A stretch of 64,000 bases of DNA, from assembly GCF_000374465.1 (NCBI RefSeq), contig NZ_KB894532.1, positions 1-64,000 on the forward strand, in the 5' to 3' direction. Both the position numbers and the translations under genes were made by a program. Position 1 is the first letter of the stretch. Each line of letters opens with the position of its first letter. Source of the DNA: Ahrensia kielensis DSM 5890 (GTDB lineage Bacteria > Pseudomonadota > Alphaproteobacteria > Rhizobiales > Rhizobiaceae). Below, piece after piece: positions 8,123 to 16,611 of this stretch. Under the pieces are notes generated by a model that ran no database searches, had not been told where the DNA came from, and saw only the letters and a list, made by a program, of their open reading frames with translations.

Positions 8123-8995
8123 ATGAACCGTTTACAACAATGGTTGCCGCGCCTTGTGCTGGCACCCAGCTTTTTCGTCATATTAGTGTTTGTGTACGCT
8201 TTCATTTTGTACACTGGCTATCTGTCATTCACAGATTCCAGAATGTTACCGTCCTATGGGTGGGTTGGCTTTGAGAATTATACGAAGCTATTTGCCTTGC
8301 GTCATTGGAATACCGCTCTTGTAAATTTAGCGATTTTTGGCGTTCTATATATTGGCATTTGCTCCGTGTTGGGACTTTTTCTGGCAATACTACTCGATCA
8401 GAAAATCAGAGGCGAAGGCTTCATACGTCCAATCTATCTTTATCCAATGGCCCTATCGTTCATCGTTACTGGCACCGCTTGGAAATGGTTTCTTGATCCC
8501 GGCATCGGCATTGAAAACACCTTCCACAACTTGGGCTGGACGAGCTTTCATTTCGATTGGATCAAAGACCGAAACTACGCCATCTATACAGTTGTCATCG
8601 CCGCCGTTTGGCAATCATCAGGCTTTGTTATGGCGATGTTTTTAGCTGGCCTACGCGGCGTTGATAATGAAATCATTAAAGCGGCTCAAATCGACGGCGC
8701 CTCACCTGCTCGCATCTATCGTAAAATAATTATCCCGATGATGCGTCCTGTTTTCCTATCAGCCTTTGTTGTGCTCGCACACCTTGCCATCAAGGCGTAT
8801 GACCTCGTGATCGCACTGACAGGCGGCGGCCCTGGCCGCGCAACAGAAGTACCCGCGACATTCATGTATTCCTATACATTTACCCGCAATCAGATGGGCG
8901 TCGGCGCCTCCTCAGCCATCATTATGATGATCATGGTTTTCTCGATCATCATTCCATATTTGTACAGCGAACTTAAAAGCGGAGACAACCGATGA
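8123..8995 (+). CDS. Sugar ABC transporter permease (MalF-type)
   Basis: The 290-residue inner-membrane protein has six predicted membrane segments and the cytoplasmic EAA loop EIIKAAQIDGASPARIYRKIIIPM near residues 188-212, which contacts the ATPase. It is the first of two permeases of a carbohydrate-uptake (CUT1) transporter. The stop overlaps the start of the second permease by ATGA, which indicates translational coupling. The long gap upstream contains the 8069-8104 hairpin. Confidence 0.92.
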   Translation: MNRLQQWLPRLVLAPSFFVILVFVYAFILYTGYLSFTDSRMLPSYGWVGFENYTKLFALRHWNTALVNLAIFGVLYIGICSVLGLFLAILLDQKIRGEGFIRPIYLYPMALSFIVTGTAWKWFLDPGIGIENTFHNLGWTSFHFDWIKDRNYAIYTVVIAAVWQSSGFVMAMFLAGLRGVDNEIIKAAQIDGASPARIYRKIIIPMMRPVFLSAFVVLAHLAIKAYDLVIALTGGGPGRATEVPATFMYSYTFTRNQMGVGASSAIIMMIMVFSIIIPYLYSELKSGDNR

Positions 8996-9876
8996 CCCGC
9001 TCCATTTCTCAAGACAATGCCGTGAGCAGCAGCCGCATGACGCGTGCGCTCATCTATGCCGTGCTCTTGGTTTTTGTATTTTACTATTTGCTTCCACTTT
9101 ACGTGATGGTGGCAAACTCTTTCAAACCGCTTGATGAAATTCGCGGTGGTGATTTGATGGCCCTGCCAAAGGTTTGGACACTTGCACCTTGGGCATCAGC
9201 TTGGTCATCGGCTCAAATCGGTGTCGAGCCAACCGGCCTTAAACCCTATTTCATCAATTCAATTTTGATCGTCGTTCCAGCAGTATTTCTCTCAACTGTT
9301 TTTGGTGCACTCAATGGCTATGTCCTCACGAAATGGCGCTTTAAGGGGGATGGAATTGTTTTTGGCATGATGCTGCTTTCTTGCTTCATCCCATTTCAAA
9401 TCGTCCTCATACCTGCTGCAAAGGTACTTGGCTTTTTGGGATTAGCTGGCACCCTCAAGGGGCTGATACTAATCCACTTCTCAGCTGGCATTGGGTTTTC
9501 AACGCTCTTTTTTAGAAATTACTATGCCGCCTTTCCTACTGAATTGATTAAAGCTGCCCAAATCGACGGCGCATCATTCTTCCAAATATTCAGGCGTATT
9601 TTGCTGCCTAGCTCAGCGCCAATTATTGTAGTCACCGTGATTTGGCAGTTCACAAATCAGTGGAATGACTTTCTATTCGGCGCGTCATTTTCAGGCTTTG
9701 GCACAACACCCATGACTGTTGCACTAAACAATCTCGTAAACTCCTCAACAGGTGTAAAAGAATACAATGTGCATTTTGCAGGCGCAATTCTCGCCGCTTT
9801 GCCAACGCTTCTTGTTTACATCGTTGCTGGAAAATATTTCGTTCGCGGCCTAATGGCCGGTGCTGTCAAAGGATAA
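8992..9876 (+). CDS. Sugar ABC transporter permease (MalG-type)
   Basis: The 294-residue inner-membrane permease has an N-terminal membrane segment after a short cytoplasmic tail and the EAA motif ELIKAAQIDGASFFQIFRRILLPSSAP near residues 182-208. It pairs with the MalF-type permease at 8123. An ATGA overlap links it to the previous gene. The C-terminal LVYIVAGKYFVRGLMAGAVKG ending is typical of CUT1 permeases. Confidence 0.92.
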   Translation: MTRSISQDNAVSSSRMTRALIYAVLLVFVFYYLLPLYVMVANSFKPLDEIRGGDLMALPKVWTLAPWASAWSSAQIGVEPTGLKPYFINSILIVVPAVFLSTVFGALNGYVLTKWRFKGDGIVFGMMLLSCFIPFQIVLIPAAKVLGFLGLAGTLKGLILIHFSAGIGFSTLFFRNYYAAFPTELIKAAQIDGASFFQIFRRILLPSSAPIIVVTVIWQFTNQWNDFLFGASFSGFGTTPMTVALNNLVNSSTGVKEYNVHFAGAILAALPTLLVYIVAGKYFVRGLMAGAVKG

Positions 9877-9880
9877 TAAA

Positions 9881-10993
9881 GTGGCTTCTTTAAAAATCAA
9901 AAATCTTCACAAATCCTACAGCTCCGTTGAGGTTTTAAAAGGCATTGATCTTGAGATTGAAGACGGCGGTTTTCTTGTTCTTGTTGGCCCGTCTGGTTGC
10001 GGAAAATCAACGCTTTTAAACACAATCGCTGGCTTGGAAGAAATCACGTCAGGCGAGATTCAAATCGGTGGAAAATCGGTCGAAGGTCTGCACCCTTCCA
10101 AACGCGATATTGCTATGGTCTTCCAATCCTACGCTTTATATCCAAACATGACAGTTGCTCAAAACATCAGCTTTGGCATGGACATTCGCGGCATTGATAA
10201 AGCCGAGCAAAAGAAGGCCATCGACAATGTATCGTCAATTTTGCAAATCGGTGAATTGCTTGACCGCAAACCAAGTCAGCTTTCCGGCGGCCAACGCCAA
10301 AGGGTTGCGATGGGGCGCGCATTGGTGCGCGATCCGCAGGTCTTTCTATTTGACGAACCTCTGTCCAATCTGGATGCAAAACTGCGCGTTGATATGCGCA
10401 CAGAAATCAAGCGCCTTCATGCGCGTATGGGAACCACAATTGTCTATGTAACGCACGACCAGATTGAAGCACTTACCCTCGCCACAAAGATCGCTGTTTT
10501 GAAAGACGGATATTTACAGCAATTCGGCACGCCTGATGAAGTCTACAACGATCCGAAAAATGTGTTTGTCGCCACATTCATGGGTTCGCCTTCTATGAAT
10601 CTAATTGAAGCTGTCGTTGCAAAAAAAGGCGAAAACCTTGTCATTCAAATCGCTTCAAACGACAACAACAGGTTTGAACTGCCGATCAAGAACATAGCCG
10701 CGCTTGAAGATTATGTTGGTAAAAGCGTTCTTTTTGGCATTCGCCCTGAAGCGCTTACAGACCGCGAAGGCGCTGACAGAACATCCGATCAAATCGCACA
10801 TCAAGACTGCATGATTGAAGTTGTTGAGCCTGCAGGATCAGATACTTTTGCGGTTATCAATCTGGGCGGCAAAGAAGCGATCGCGCGGCTGCGTGCAGAT
10901 GCAAAAATCACAGCAGGCGAACAAGCAAGCCTTGCGTTTAATATGTCGAAAGCTGTGTTCTTTGATCCAGCATCGACCCTACGCATACGATAA
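9881..10993 (+). CDS. Sugar ABC transporter ATP-binding protein (MalK/UgpC-type)
   Basis: The 370-residue ATPase has Walker A GPSGCGKS, Q-loop VFQSYALYPNMTV, signature LSGGQRQRVAMGRAL, Walker B VFLFDEPLSNLDAKLR and the switch His in YVTHDQ. The C-terminal extension of about 130 residues (TOBE-type fold, FGIRPEAL) is the regulatory domain of MalK-like subunits. I prefer GTG at 9881, giving MASLKIKNLHKSY with AAAGGA upstream, over the ATG at 9860, which overlaps the preceding gene by 17 bp and adds seven atypical residues. It energises the transporter encoded just upstream. Confidence 0.93.
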   Translation: MASLKIKNLHKSYSSVEVLKGIDLEIEDGGFLVLVGPSGCGKSTLLNTIAGLEEITSGEIQIGGKSVEGLHPSKRDIAMVFQSYALYPNMTVAQNISFGMDIRGIDKAEQKKAIDNVSSILQIGELLDRKPSQLSGGQRQRVAMGRALVRDPQVFLFDEPLSNLDAKLRVDMRTEIKRLHARMGTTIVYVTHDQIEALTLATKIAVLKDGYLQQFGTPDEVYNDPKNVFVATFMGSPSMNLIEAVVAKKGENLVIQIASNDNNRFELPIKNIAALEDYVGKSVLFGIRPEALTDREGADRTSDQIAHQDCMIEVVEPAGSDTFAVINLGGKEAIARLRADAKITAGEQASLAFNMSKAVFFDPASTLRIR

Positions 10994-11001
10994 ATGCAGC
11001 C

Positions 11002-11982
11002 ATGACAATGTCAGCATCGGTTCAACAGCAGCGCGAAACATGCTGCATTAATCTGTTTACAGATAACGCAAGTGCTGAAGTTTTCACCTGCGGTGCAAGT
11101 GTTCATCACTATGCCGTGCGACAAGCAAATGGATGCGTTTTCAAGCCATTTGCGGAGGCAAAATGGCTTGATAAATACCGCCATTTATCGCGATCAGATG
11201 TGCCACGCCATCTGCAAATATTAGGAGGCGAGTTTGCCTGCGTTCCGTTCGGCACAACATCGCTCGATACTGCTCATCACGGCTATTGCGTCGACCATGA
11301 TTGGCACGTCACTGCACGAACTGAAAACGCTGTAACGCTTGAAATCAAGTACCCCGAACATCATGTGGTGCGCCGCTTAAAACGGCAGATCACGCTTGAC
11401 CCTAAAACCGATGCACTTGATTTCACATTAGAAATCAAGCCGCGCAAAGACTGTCAATTACCGGTGGGAATACACCCCATTTTCAAAGTTGCAAATGATA
11501 TGAAAATCGCACCTCCATTTTTCGAACATGGAGCAAGCGCACCTTGGCAGATTGACGGAAATGACAGGCGTGAACTTTCCTCTGGCGCAAAGCTAAACCC
11601 GCAATCCCACTTGTGGAATAATATCGGCGTTGCCTGTAATGAATTGCTACAAATTTGGAACGTGCGTTCTAACATTGCCCTGCACTATCCGTCTGAGCAA
11701 ACAATCGTGCATTTGAATTGGGACCAAAACGATCTGCCGCATTGTCTTTTCTGGCTCGCAAATCCGGGGCTTGAACAAACAGGCTTGGGCGCTGGTTTTA
11801 CAGGTCTTGGCATAGAACCAACCCATTCGTTTTTCGATCAGAACGACCAAGCAGGCAACCACCTAGCTTTGCATCAATGTGAACAAAACCATTTTGGTGT
11901 GCCCCTCGTTGCCGATCAAATATGGACAACCTCTTATCAAATTTCATGCCGTCAATCCGGCCCATCGGAGAACTTTTTATGA
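11002..11982 (+). CDS. Aldose 1-epimerase (galactose mutarotase-like) family protein
   Basis: The 326-residue product belongs to the galactose mutarotase-like family. A central GIHPIFKV segment and the C-terminal GLGIEPTHSFFD carry the conserved Glu-Pro motif whose Glu acts as the base in anomer interconversion. No signal peptide is seen, so it is cytoplasmic. It lies 8 bp after the ATPase and overlaps the isomerase start by ATGA. Its place in the operon suggests it interconverts anomers of the imported aldose before isomerisation. ATG at 11008 is an alternative start. Confidence 0.8.
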   Translation: MTMSASVQQQRETCCINLFTDNASAEVFTCGASVHHYAVRQANGCVFKPFAEAKWLDKYRHLSRSDVPRHLQILGGEFACVPFGTTSLDTAHHGYCVDHDWHVTARTENAVTLEIKYPEHHVVRRLKRQITLDPKTDALDFTLEIKPRKDCQLPVGIHPIFKVANDMKIAPPFFEHGASAPWQIDGNDRRELSSGAKLNPQSHLWNNIGVACNELLQIWNVRSNIALHYPSEQTIVHLNWDQNDLPHCLFWLANPGLEQTGLGAGFTGLGIEPTHSFFDQNDQAGNHLALHQCEQNHFGVPLVADQIWTTSYQISCRQSGPSENFL

Positions 11983-12656
11983 AACGCTCGCAAATCAATG
12001 AGATTTTGAAACAAGGCGATGCCTTTATTCGTTCATTTGGTTATGTTCTGCCGCCCTTTGCGTACCAGACGCCAGAAGAATTGAAAGCAAGCGACCACGC
12101 TATCCTGAAAGAGCGCGGCATGGGCTGGGACATTACGGATTACGGTCAGGGCAGATATGACAAGATGGGTCTGTTTCTCTTCACGGTGAGAAACGGTCTT
12201 GTTCAAGACATCAAAAATGGTTCTGGCATGCTCTATGCTGAAAAAATTATGATTAGTCGCAAGGATCAACTATCGCCAATGCACCGGCATTTTCTAAAAG
12301 CGGAAGATATTATCAACCGCGGCGGCGGCACACTTGTCTTAGAATTGTTTGCAGGCGCAGCAGACGGCTCCATTGACCGCACCTCTGATGTTGTTGTTCC
12401 CGTCGATGGGCGGCTTAAAACACTACCGGCAGGCGGCCTTCTCAAACTTAGCCCAGGCGAAAGCGTCACACTTATGCCCGGCGTATGGCATGCATTTTGG
12501 GGCGAAGGCGGCGACGTTCTGATCGGCGAAGTATCAACGGTAAATGACGACCGTCTCGACAATGATTTTGAAATGAAAATCGGCCGTTTTGCAGATATCG
12601 AAGAGGACGAAGAACCGGTACATTTGCTTGTGTCCGACTATGAAAAATATTTATAA
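11979..12656 (+). CDS. D-lyxose ketol-isomerase family protein
   Basis: The 225-residue product has the length and motifs of D-lyxose isomerase (EC 5.3.1.15), a cupin-fold metal enzyme acting on D-lyxose/D-xylulose and on D-mannose/D-fructose. The segment PMHRHFLKAEDIINRGGG provides His102, His104 and Glu109, and MPGVWHAFWGEGG provides His171, matching the four metal ligands of the family. The start is ATG 11979, overlapping the mutarotase stop with GGAG upstream; an upstream start at 11922 would add residues unlike the family. As last gene of the LacI-controlled operon it is the catabolic step and points to D-lyxose or D-mannose as substrate. Confidence 0.85.
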   Translation: MKRSQINEILKQGDAFIRSFGYVLPPFAYQTPEELKASDHAILKERGMGWDITDYGQGRYDKMGLFLFTVRNGLVQDIKNGSGMLYAEKIMISRKDQLSPMHRHFLKAEDIINRGGGTLVLELFAGAADGSIDRTSDVVVPVDGRLKTLPAGGLLKLSPGESVTLMPGVWHAFWGEGGDVLIGEVSTVNDDRLDNDFEMKIGRFADIEEDEEPVHLLVSDYEKYL

Positions 12657-13055
12657 AAAATAGTCATTGCCAGAGGAACTTTAAGCAGGTGTGAGAACCA
12701 CGCGTGCAATCATTATGCCGTGCGCAAAATGCCCCAATAGTTTAGCGACTGCTCCCATAAAGTTATAAAGTTGGGTCAGTTTAGGAAATGTCGTTTATAG
12801 CTAAATTGGTTGAAAATGAAGGCATAAATGTACGAGATTTTTTCAAAACTGCTATTGGCCGGAAACGGCCCATTGCTTGTTCTCGATGAAAAAAATGTAA
12901 ATGTGAATTCTCTACTGGTATACTCTTATATTGCTCTGCCCTCGCTGACGACGTCTGTCAAAGCCTCTAAAAGGCAGCGTCTTAGGGGGAATAGCCTATC
13001 TGTGTTGGCCTCTTAAAACTGTGCCACTATTTGAAAGTTACAGGGAGAAACAAGG

Positions 13056-13112
13056 ATGGCTCGTAAACAGCATTCAAACGAGGATGCGCTAAAGATATTA
13101 CGCGAACACTAG
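13056..13112 (+). pseudogene. N-terminal fragment of an IS3-family transposase OrfA
   Basis: A short frame begins MARKQHSNEDALKILREH and stops. Intact IS3-family OrfA proteins commonly begin MARKRHSDEDVLKLLREI, so 16 of the first 18 residues are identical or similar. A GGGAGAAACAAGG ribosome site precedes the ATG. The sequence after the stop does not continue the transposase in any frame, so this is a residue of an old insertion. Confidence 0.6.
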
Positions 13113-13447
13113 CGTTTCATCTGTATGTTTCGGAAAAGAAGTTTCGACCATCTCAACAGCTTTATTCACCTGCACCTGCGAGCCAGCAGAAAAAGCGTAC
13201 TTGGTCTTTCGTTCAGATTAAATCGAAAACTATTTCAGCTGAAACTCAGTGACTTACAGTTCGATATTTTTCACTGAGCACATGGAGCGTTATGGCGCAT
13301 TTCGCAAACTCAAAAAGAGAAAAGCTGTAAAAAACAGCTCAAAAGCAATTAACTGCGACTATAGCAGACCTTGAAAAGTACCATTCATACCCAAAAATGT
13401 CTATTTCGTTGATTTAGGATAGCTCCTACGCTTCCCCGGTGACATGC

Positions 13448-13503
13448 CCGTACAGGGAGAGGCCTGTACGGTGCAAACAAGGTGGTATTGTAAAATACCC
13501 ACC
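13448..13503 (+). promoter_or_regulatory. Two tandem hairpins in the leader of the livK-type gene
   Basis: Hairpin 1 pairs CCGTACAGG at 13448-13456 with CCTGTACGG at 13463-13471 (perfect 9-bp stem, 6-base loop). Hairpin 2 pairs GGTGGTATT at 13481-13489 with 13494-13503, with one bulged C. Hairpin 2 ends 6 bp before the GGGAGG ribosome site at 13510-13515 of the gene starting at 13523. Placement suggests control of translation or message stability. I cannot match it to a known riboswitch class by eye. Confidence 0.5.
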
Positions 13504-13522
13504 ATCCAAGGGAGGATTTCTT

Positions 13523-14752
13523 ATGACAACGATAACCCGCAGGCATGCCTTGCGCTATCTCGGCGCCAGCGCCATTCTACTTGCTGCAGCCGCACCAATT
13601 GCTGCGACTGCCGATGATCGCACATCAGTCAAGATCGGTTACGCAGTTTCAAAAACTGGCGGCAATGCTGGAGGCGTCGGCATTACGACGCTTCCAAACT
13701 ACGAGCTTTGGGTAAAAGACGTTAATGATGCAGGTGGTCTTGAGCTACCCGATGGCACGCGCTTACCGATTGAAGTGATTGAATATGATGACCGTTCTTC
13801 GGCCGAAGAGGTCGTGCGTTCTGTTGAACGGTTGGCGACACAAGACGAGGTCGATTTCATACTTCCGCCGTGGGGAACTGGCTTTAACCTTGCAGTTGCG
13901 CCATTATTTGATCGCTACGGCTACCCACAACTTGCTGTATCTGCCGTAACCGATAAAGCACCCGAATTCGTCAAGCGCTGGGACAAAAGTTACTGGTTAC
14001 TCGGTGGCGGCCACGATTATGCCGATGCATTGGCCAAGGTACTGAGCAAGGCCTCAAGCGATGGAACGATCAACAGCAAGGTTGCGATGATCTCGGTTGC
14101 TGACGGCTTTGGCATCGACCTTGTTACTGCCGCACGTCCAGCAATGGAAAACGCTGGCATTGAGGTCGTCTATGATGTCACCTATCCAGCAGGCACCACT
14201 GACTTCACATCTGTTATCAACGAGGCAGCTGCCAGCGGCGCTGACAGTTTTGTTGCGTTTTCTTATCCGCCTGAAACTTTTGCGCTAACGCAGCAGGCAC
14301 AAGTCGCAAACTTTAACCCTAAAGTTCTGTATCTCGGCGTCGGCACCGCCTTTCCCGTCTACGGTAAAAACAATGGGGCAAATGCCGAAGGTATCATGAG
14401 CCTTGGCGGGATTGACTATAATAATCCTGAAAACATGGCCTATCGTGCGCGCCACGAAGAAGTGACAGGTAAAGCGCCTGATCTTTGGGGTTCGGTTATC
14501 ACCTATTCCAGCCTTCAGATGCTGCAAGAAGCCATCAAACGTCGCGGGCTTGATCGAGACGCGGTGTCGGATGAATTGTCCAACGGAACGTTCCAGACTG
14601 CAGCCGGCGAAATCACCTTGGAAGACAACCAACTGCGTACGCTTTGGCTGACAGGGCAATGGCAAGACGGAAAATTTGTGGCTGTAGCGCCAACAGACCG
14701 TGACGGTGCAACAGTACCAATCTTGCCTAAATCCGCTTGGCAAGCTCAGTAA
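13523..14752 (+). CDS. Branched-chain-type ABC transporter, periplasmic binding protein
   Basis: The 409-residue LivK/AmiC-type binding protein has a signal sequence containing TRRHALRYLGASAILLAAAAP (twin-Arg-like) ending near ATA, and a mature start DDRTSVKIGYAVSKTGGNAGGVG typical of family 5/6 receptors. ATG 13523 has GGGAGG upstream; a longer in-frame start at 13439 would run through the leader hairpins and is rejected. It heads a five-gene ABC operon followed by an aldehyde dehydrogenase and an SDR, so the ligand is more likely an aromatic or other carboxylic acid than leucine. That is inference from context. Confidence 0.88.
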   Translation: MTTITRRHALRYLGASAILLAAAAPIAATADDRTSVKIGYAVSKTGGNAGGVGITTLPNYELWVKDVNDAGGLELPDGTRLPIEVIEYDDRSSAEEVVRSVERLATQDEVDFILPPWGTGFNLAVAPLFDRYGYPQLAVSAVTDKAPEFVKRWDKSYWLLGGGHDYADALAKVLSKASSDGTINSKVAMISVADGFGIDLVTAARPAMENAGIEVVYDVTYPAGTTDFTSVINEAAASGADSFVAFSYPPETFALTQQAQVANFNPKVLYLGVGTAFPVYGKNNGANAEGIMSLGGIDYNNPENMAYRARHEEVTGKAPDLWGSVITYSSLQMLQEAIKRRGLDRDAVSDELSNGTFQTAAGEITLEDNQLRTLWLTGQWQDGKFVAVAPTDRDGATVPILPKSAWQAQ

Positions 14753-14782
14753 GCAATACAGGCTGAAGGTCGGAGTATAATT

Positions 14783-15655
14783 ATGTTGATGACGACACTC
14801 ATCGCAGGTCTGGTGCTGGGAGGGTCTTATGCTCTTTTAGCAATGGGATTGACGATCCAATACGGTATCGCCCGAACCATGAACCTAGCCTACGGCGAAA
14901 CCATTATTGCTTCGGCCTTTGCAGCCTATCTGCTCTATAACAATCTTGGTATCAGCCCCATTTTGGGGCTGGTTATCATCGCCCCCGCTGGCTTTGTATT
15001 TGGTTGGCTGGTTTATGGCATTTTGATGCGCCCTTTGGTCGCCCGTTCAGAAAATACCGCCACCCTAGAAATCAATTCGATCTTAGCAACTTTCGGCCTT
15101 TTGTTCGTCATTCAGGGCGTAATGCTGGTTATCTTTGGCGGAAACTATATCAGCTACAATTACCTAAACTTTGGTGTTGAAATTATTGGTGTACGGGTGG
15201 CAGCCAATCGCCTGCTGGCGCTGGGTCTTGCGCTAACAATAGGCGGCGGATTGTATTTGCTGCTAACGCGCACCCGCTGGGGCACGACACTCCGCGCGGT
15301 TGCAGTGAACCCAGCAGCAGCCCCTTTGGTGGGAATTGACGCCAACCGCGCAGCGCGCTTTGCCTTTGCACTTGGTGGCGCACTGGCATCCAGCGGCGGT
15401 GTCGTTGTGTCGATGTATCAAACCTTCACCGCATCGTCTGGCGTGATCTTTACAATGAAGGCGCTGATCGTGGTCATTATGGGCGGGGTCGGTAATTTGG
15501 CAGGAGCATTGTTCGCTGGGTTGATCCTTGGCCTGTCCGAGACTTTCGTAGCGGCCTATATCAGCCCAGGCCTGACAATTGCTGCAGTCTATATCATCTT
15601 CCTTGTAATCCTGTTGTGCCGCCCTGCGGGCCTATTCGGAAAGGTGCAAAAATGA
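14783..15655 (+). CDS. Branched-chain-type ABC transporter permease (LivH-like)
   Basis: The 290-residue hydrophobic protein with about eight membrane segments matches LivH: GGSYALLAMGLTIQYGIARTMNLAYGE at the N-terminus and the conserved VVIMGGVGNLAGALFAGLILGLSE near the C-terminus. It lies 30 bp after the binding-protein gene and its stop overlaps the livM-like start (ATGA). Confidence 0.92.
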   Translation: MLMTTLIAGLVLGGSYALLAMGLTIQYGIARTMNLAYGETIIASAFAAYLLYNNLGISPILGLVIIAPAGFVFGWLVYGILMRPLVARSENTATLEINSILATFGLLFVIQGVMLVIFGGNYISYNYLNFGVEIIGVRVAANRLLALGLALTIGGGLYLLLTRTRWGTTLRAVAVNPAAAPLVGIDANRAARFAFALGGALASSGGVVVSMYQTFTASSGVIFTMKALIVVIMGGVGNLAGALFAGLILGLSETFVAAYISPGLTIAAVYIIFLVILLCRPAGLFGKVQK

Positions 15656-16611
15656 AAACAGCACTTGGTTTTCTGGTTGCTTTAACAGTCCTTACGGCTT
15701 TGGCTTTTGCACCCTTATTTGTCGGCCCCTACCAGCTTGGTTTACTGATCGGACTGACTGGATATGTGACATTGGCGTCAGCTTGGGCACTGTTTTCTGG
15801 ACGCACAGGTTATGTTTCGCTTGCAACGGTCGCGTTCTTTGGCATTGGAGCTTATACTGTCGCGGTACTCAGTGAAACGATGCCCTACCCGCTGGTTTTG
15901 CTTGTTGCGGCAGCCATCGGACTATGTGTAGCACTGCTTGTTGGCCTTGCAACCCTGCGCCTTGCGGGTGTCTATTTCGTGATTTTTTCCTTCGGACTAG
16001 CCGAGTTAGTGCGCCAGTTGGTTACGTGGTTTGAGACCTCGGTGAACGGTACGCTTGGGCGCTATATATTTCTACCGCTAGAAGCAGAGCATATCTATTG
16101 GCAGCTTCTTGCGCTTGCTGCCCTGACCCTTCTTCTGACATGGTGGATTCAGCGCACGCGGCTTGGATTAGCCCTGAAGGTGATTGCCGATGACGAAACC
16201 GTCGCATCGCATATCGGAATAAACATTGCTTGGACCAAAATTGCTTTATTTACGCTAAGTGCGATCATTATGACGCTGGTTGGCGCGATCCAAGCGCCGC
16301 GTTGGACCTATGTTGAACCCGCCATTGTGTTCAGTCCCACGGTTTCATTCCTCACATTGATCATGGCACTTTTTGGTGGAGCAAGCAGGCTCTGGGGACC
16401 AGCGCTAGGCGCAATCCCATTGTTCCTGCTTTTCGAATGGCTATCAGCAAGTTTCCCCAATCATTATTCAATATTGCTGGGCCTTCTTTTCATTATCATT
16501 GTCTTTCTTTTACCGCGCGGTGTCGTTGGATTTATTGAGGACAAATTCCAGCGCAAATCACCTGCTGATCTGGTCGAAAAACCGGCCCGCGTAAAGGAGG
16601 CAGATCAATGA
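15652..16611 (+). CDS. Branched-chain-type ABC transporter permease (LivM-like)
   Basis: The 319-residue inner-membrane permease has the LivM signature GYVTLASAWALFSGRTGYVSLATVAFFGIGAY and a C-terminal FGGASRLWGPALGA motif. ATG 15652 overlaps the livH-like stop; an in-frame GTG at 15616 would lie inside the previous gene. The charged C-terminal tail (FQRKSPADLVEKPARVKEAD) is cytoplasmic. Its stop overlaps the next gene by 4 bp. Confidence 0.92.
   Translation: MKTALGFLVALTVLTALAFAPLFVGPYQLGLLIGLTGYVTLASAWALFSGRTGYVSLATVAFFGIGAYTVAVLSETMPYPLVLLVAAAIGLCVALLVGLATLRLAGVYFVIFSFGLAELVRQLVTWFETSVNGTLGRYIFLPLEAEHIYWQLLALAALTLLLTWWIQRTRLGLALKVIADDETVASHIGINIAWTKIALFTLSAIIMTLVGAIQAPRWTYVEPAIVFSPTVSFLTLIMALFGGASRLWGPALGAIPLFLLFEWLSASFPNHYSILLGLLFIIIVFLLPRGVVGFIEDKFQRKSPADLVEKPARVKEADQ

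Larger units (their letters stand above)
12657..13522. other. 866-bp gap with mobile-element debris and a structured leader
   Basis: No intact gene is supported. Frames at 12788-12892 (34 codons) and 12828-13016 (62 codons) resemble nothing I know. A 19-codon scrap of an IS3-type transposase begins at 13056. The minus strand between about 13120 and 13215 has an open stretch reading ERKTKYAFSAGSQVQVNKA that may be another gene remnant. The last 75 bp form the leader of the next operon, with two hairpins. Confidence 0.5.

Noticed and set aside
12828-13016. 62-codon open frame in the gap before the Liv operon
   Set aside because: No ribosome site, no recognisable family, and it lies in degenerate DNA with transposase debris.
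13448-13503. Assignment of the leader hairpins to a known riboswitch class
   Set aside because: Compared from memory with TPP, glycine, SAM, cobalamin, fluoride and guanidine consensus features; none fits, so only an unnamed structured leader is reported.
13439-13522. 28-residue extension of the Liv-type binding protein
   Set aside because: It would be read through the two leader hairpins and precede a complete signal peptide and ribosome site.
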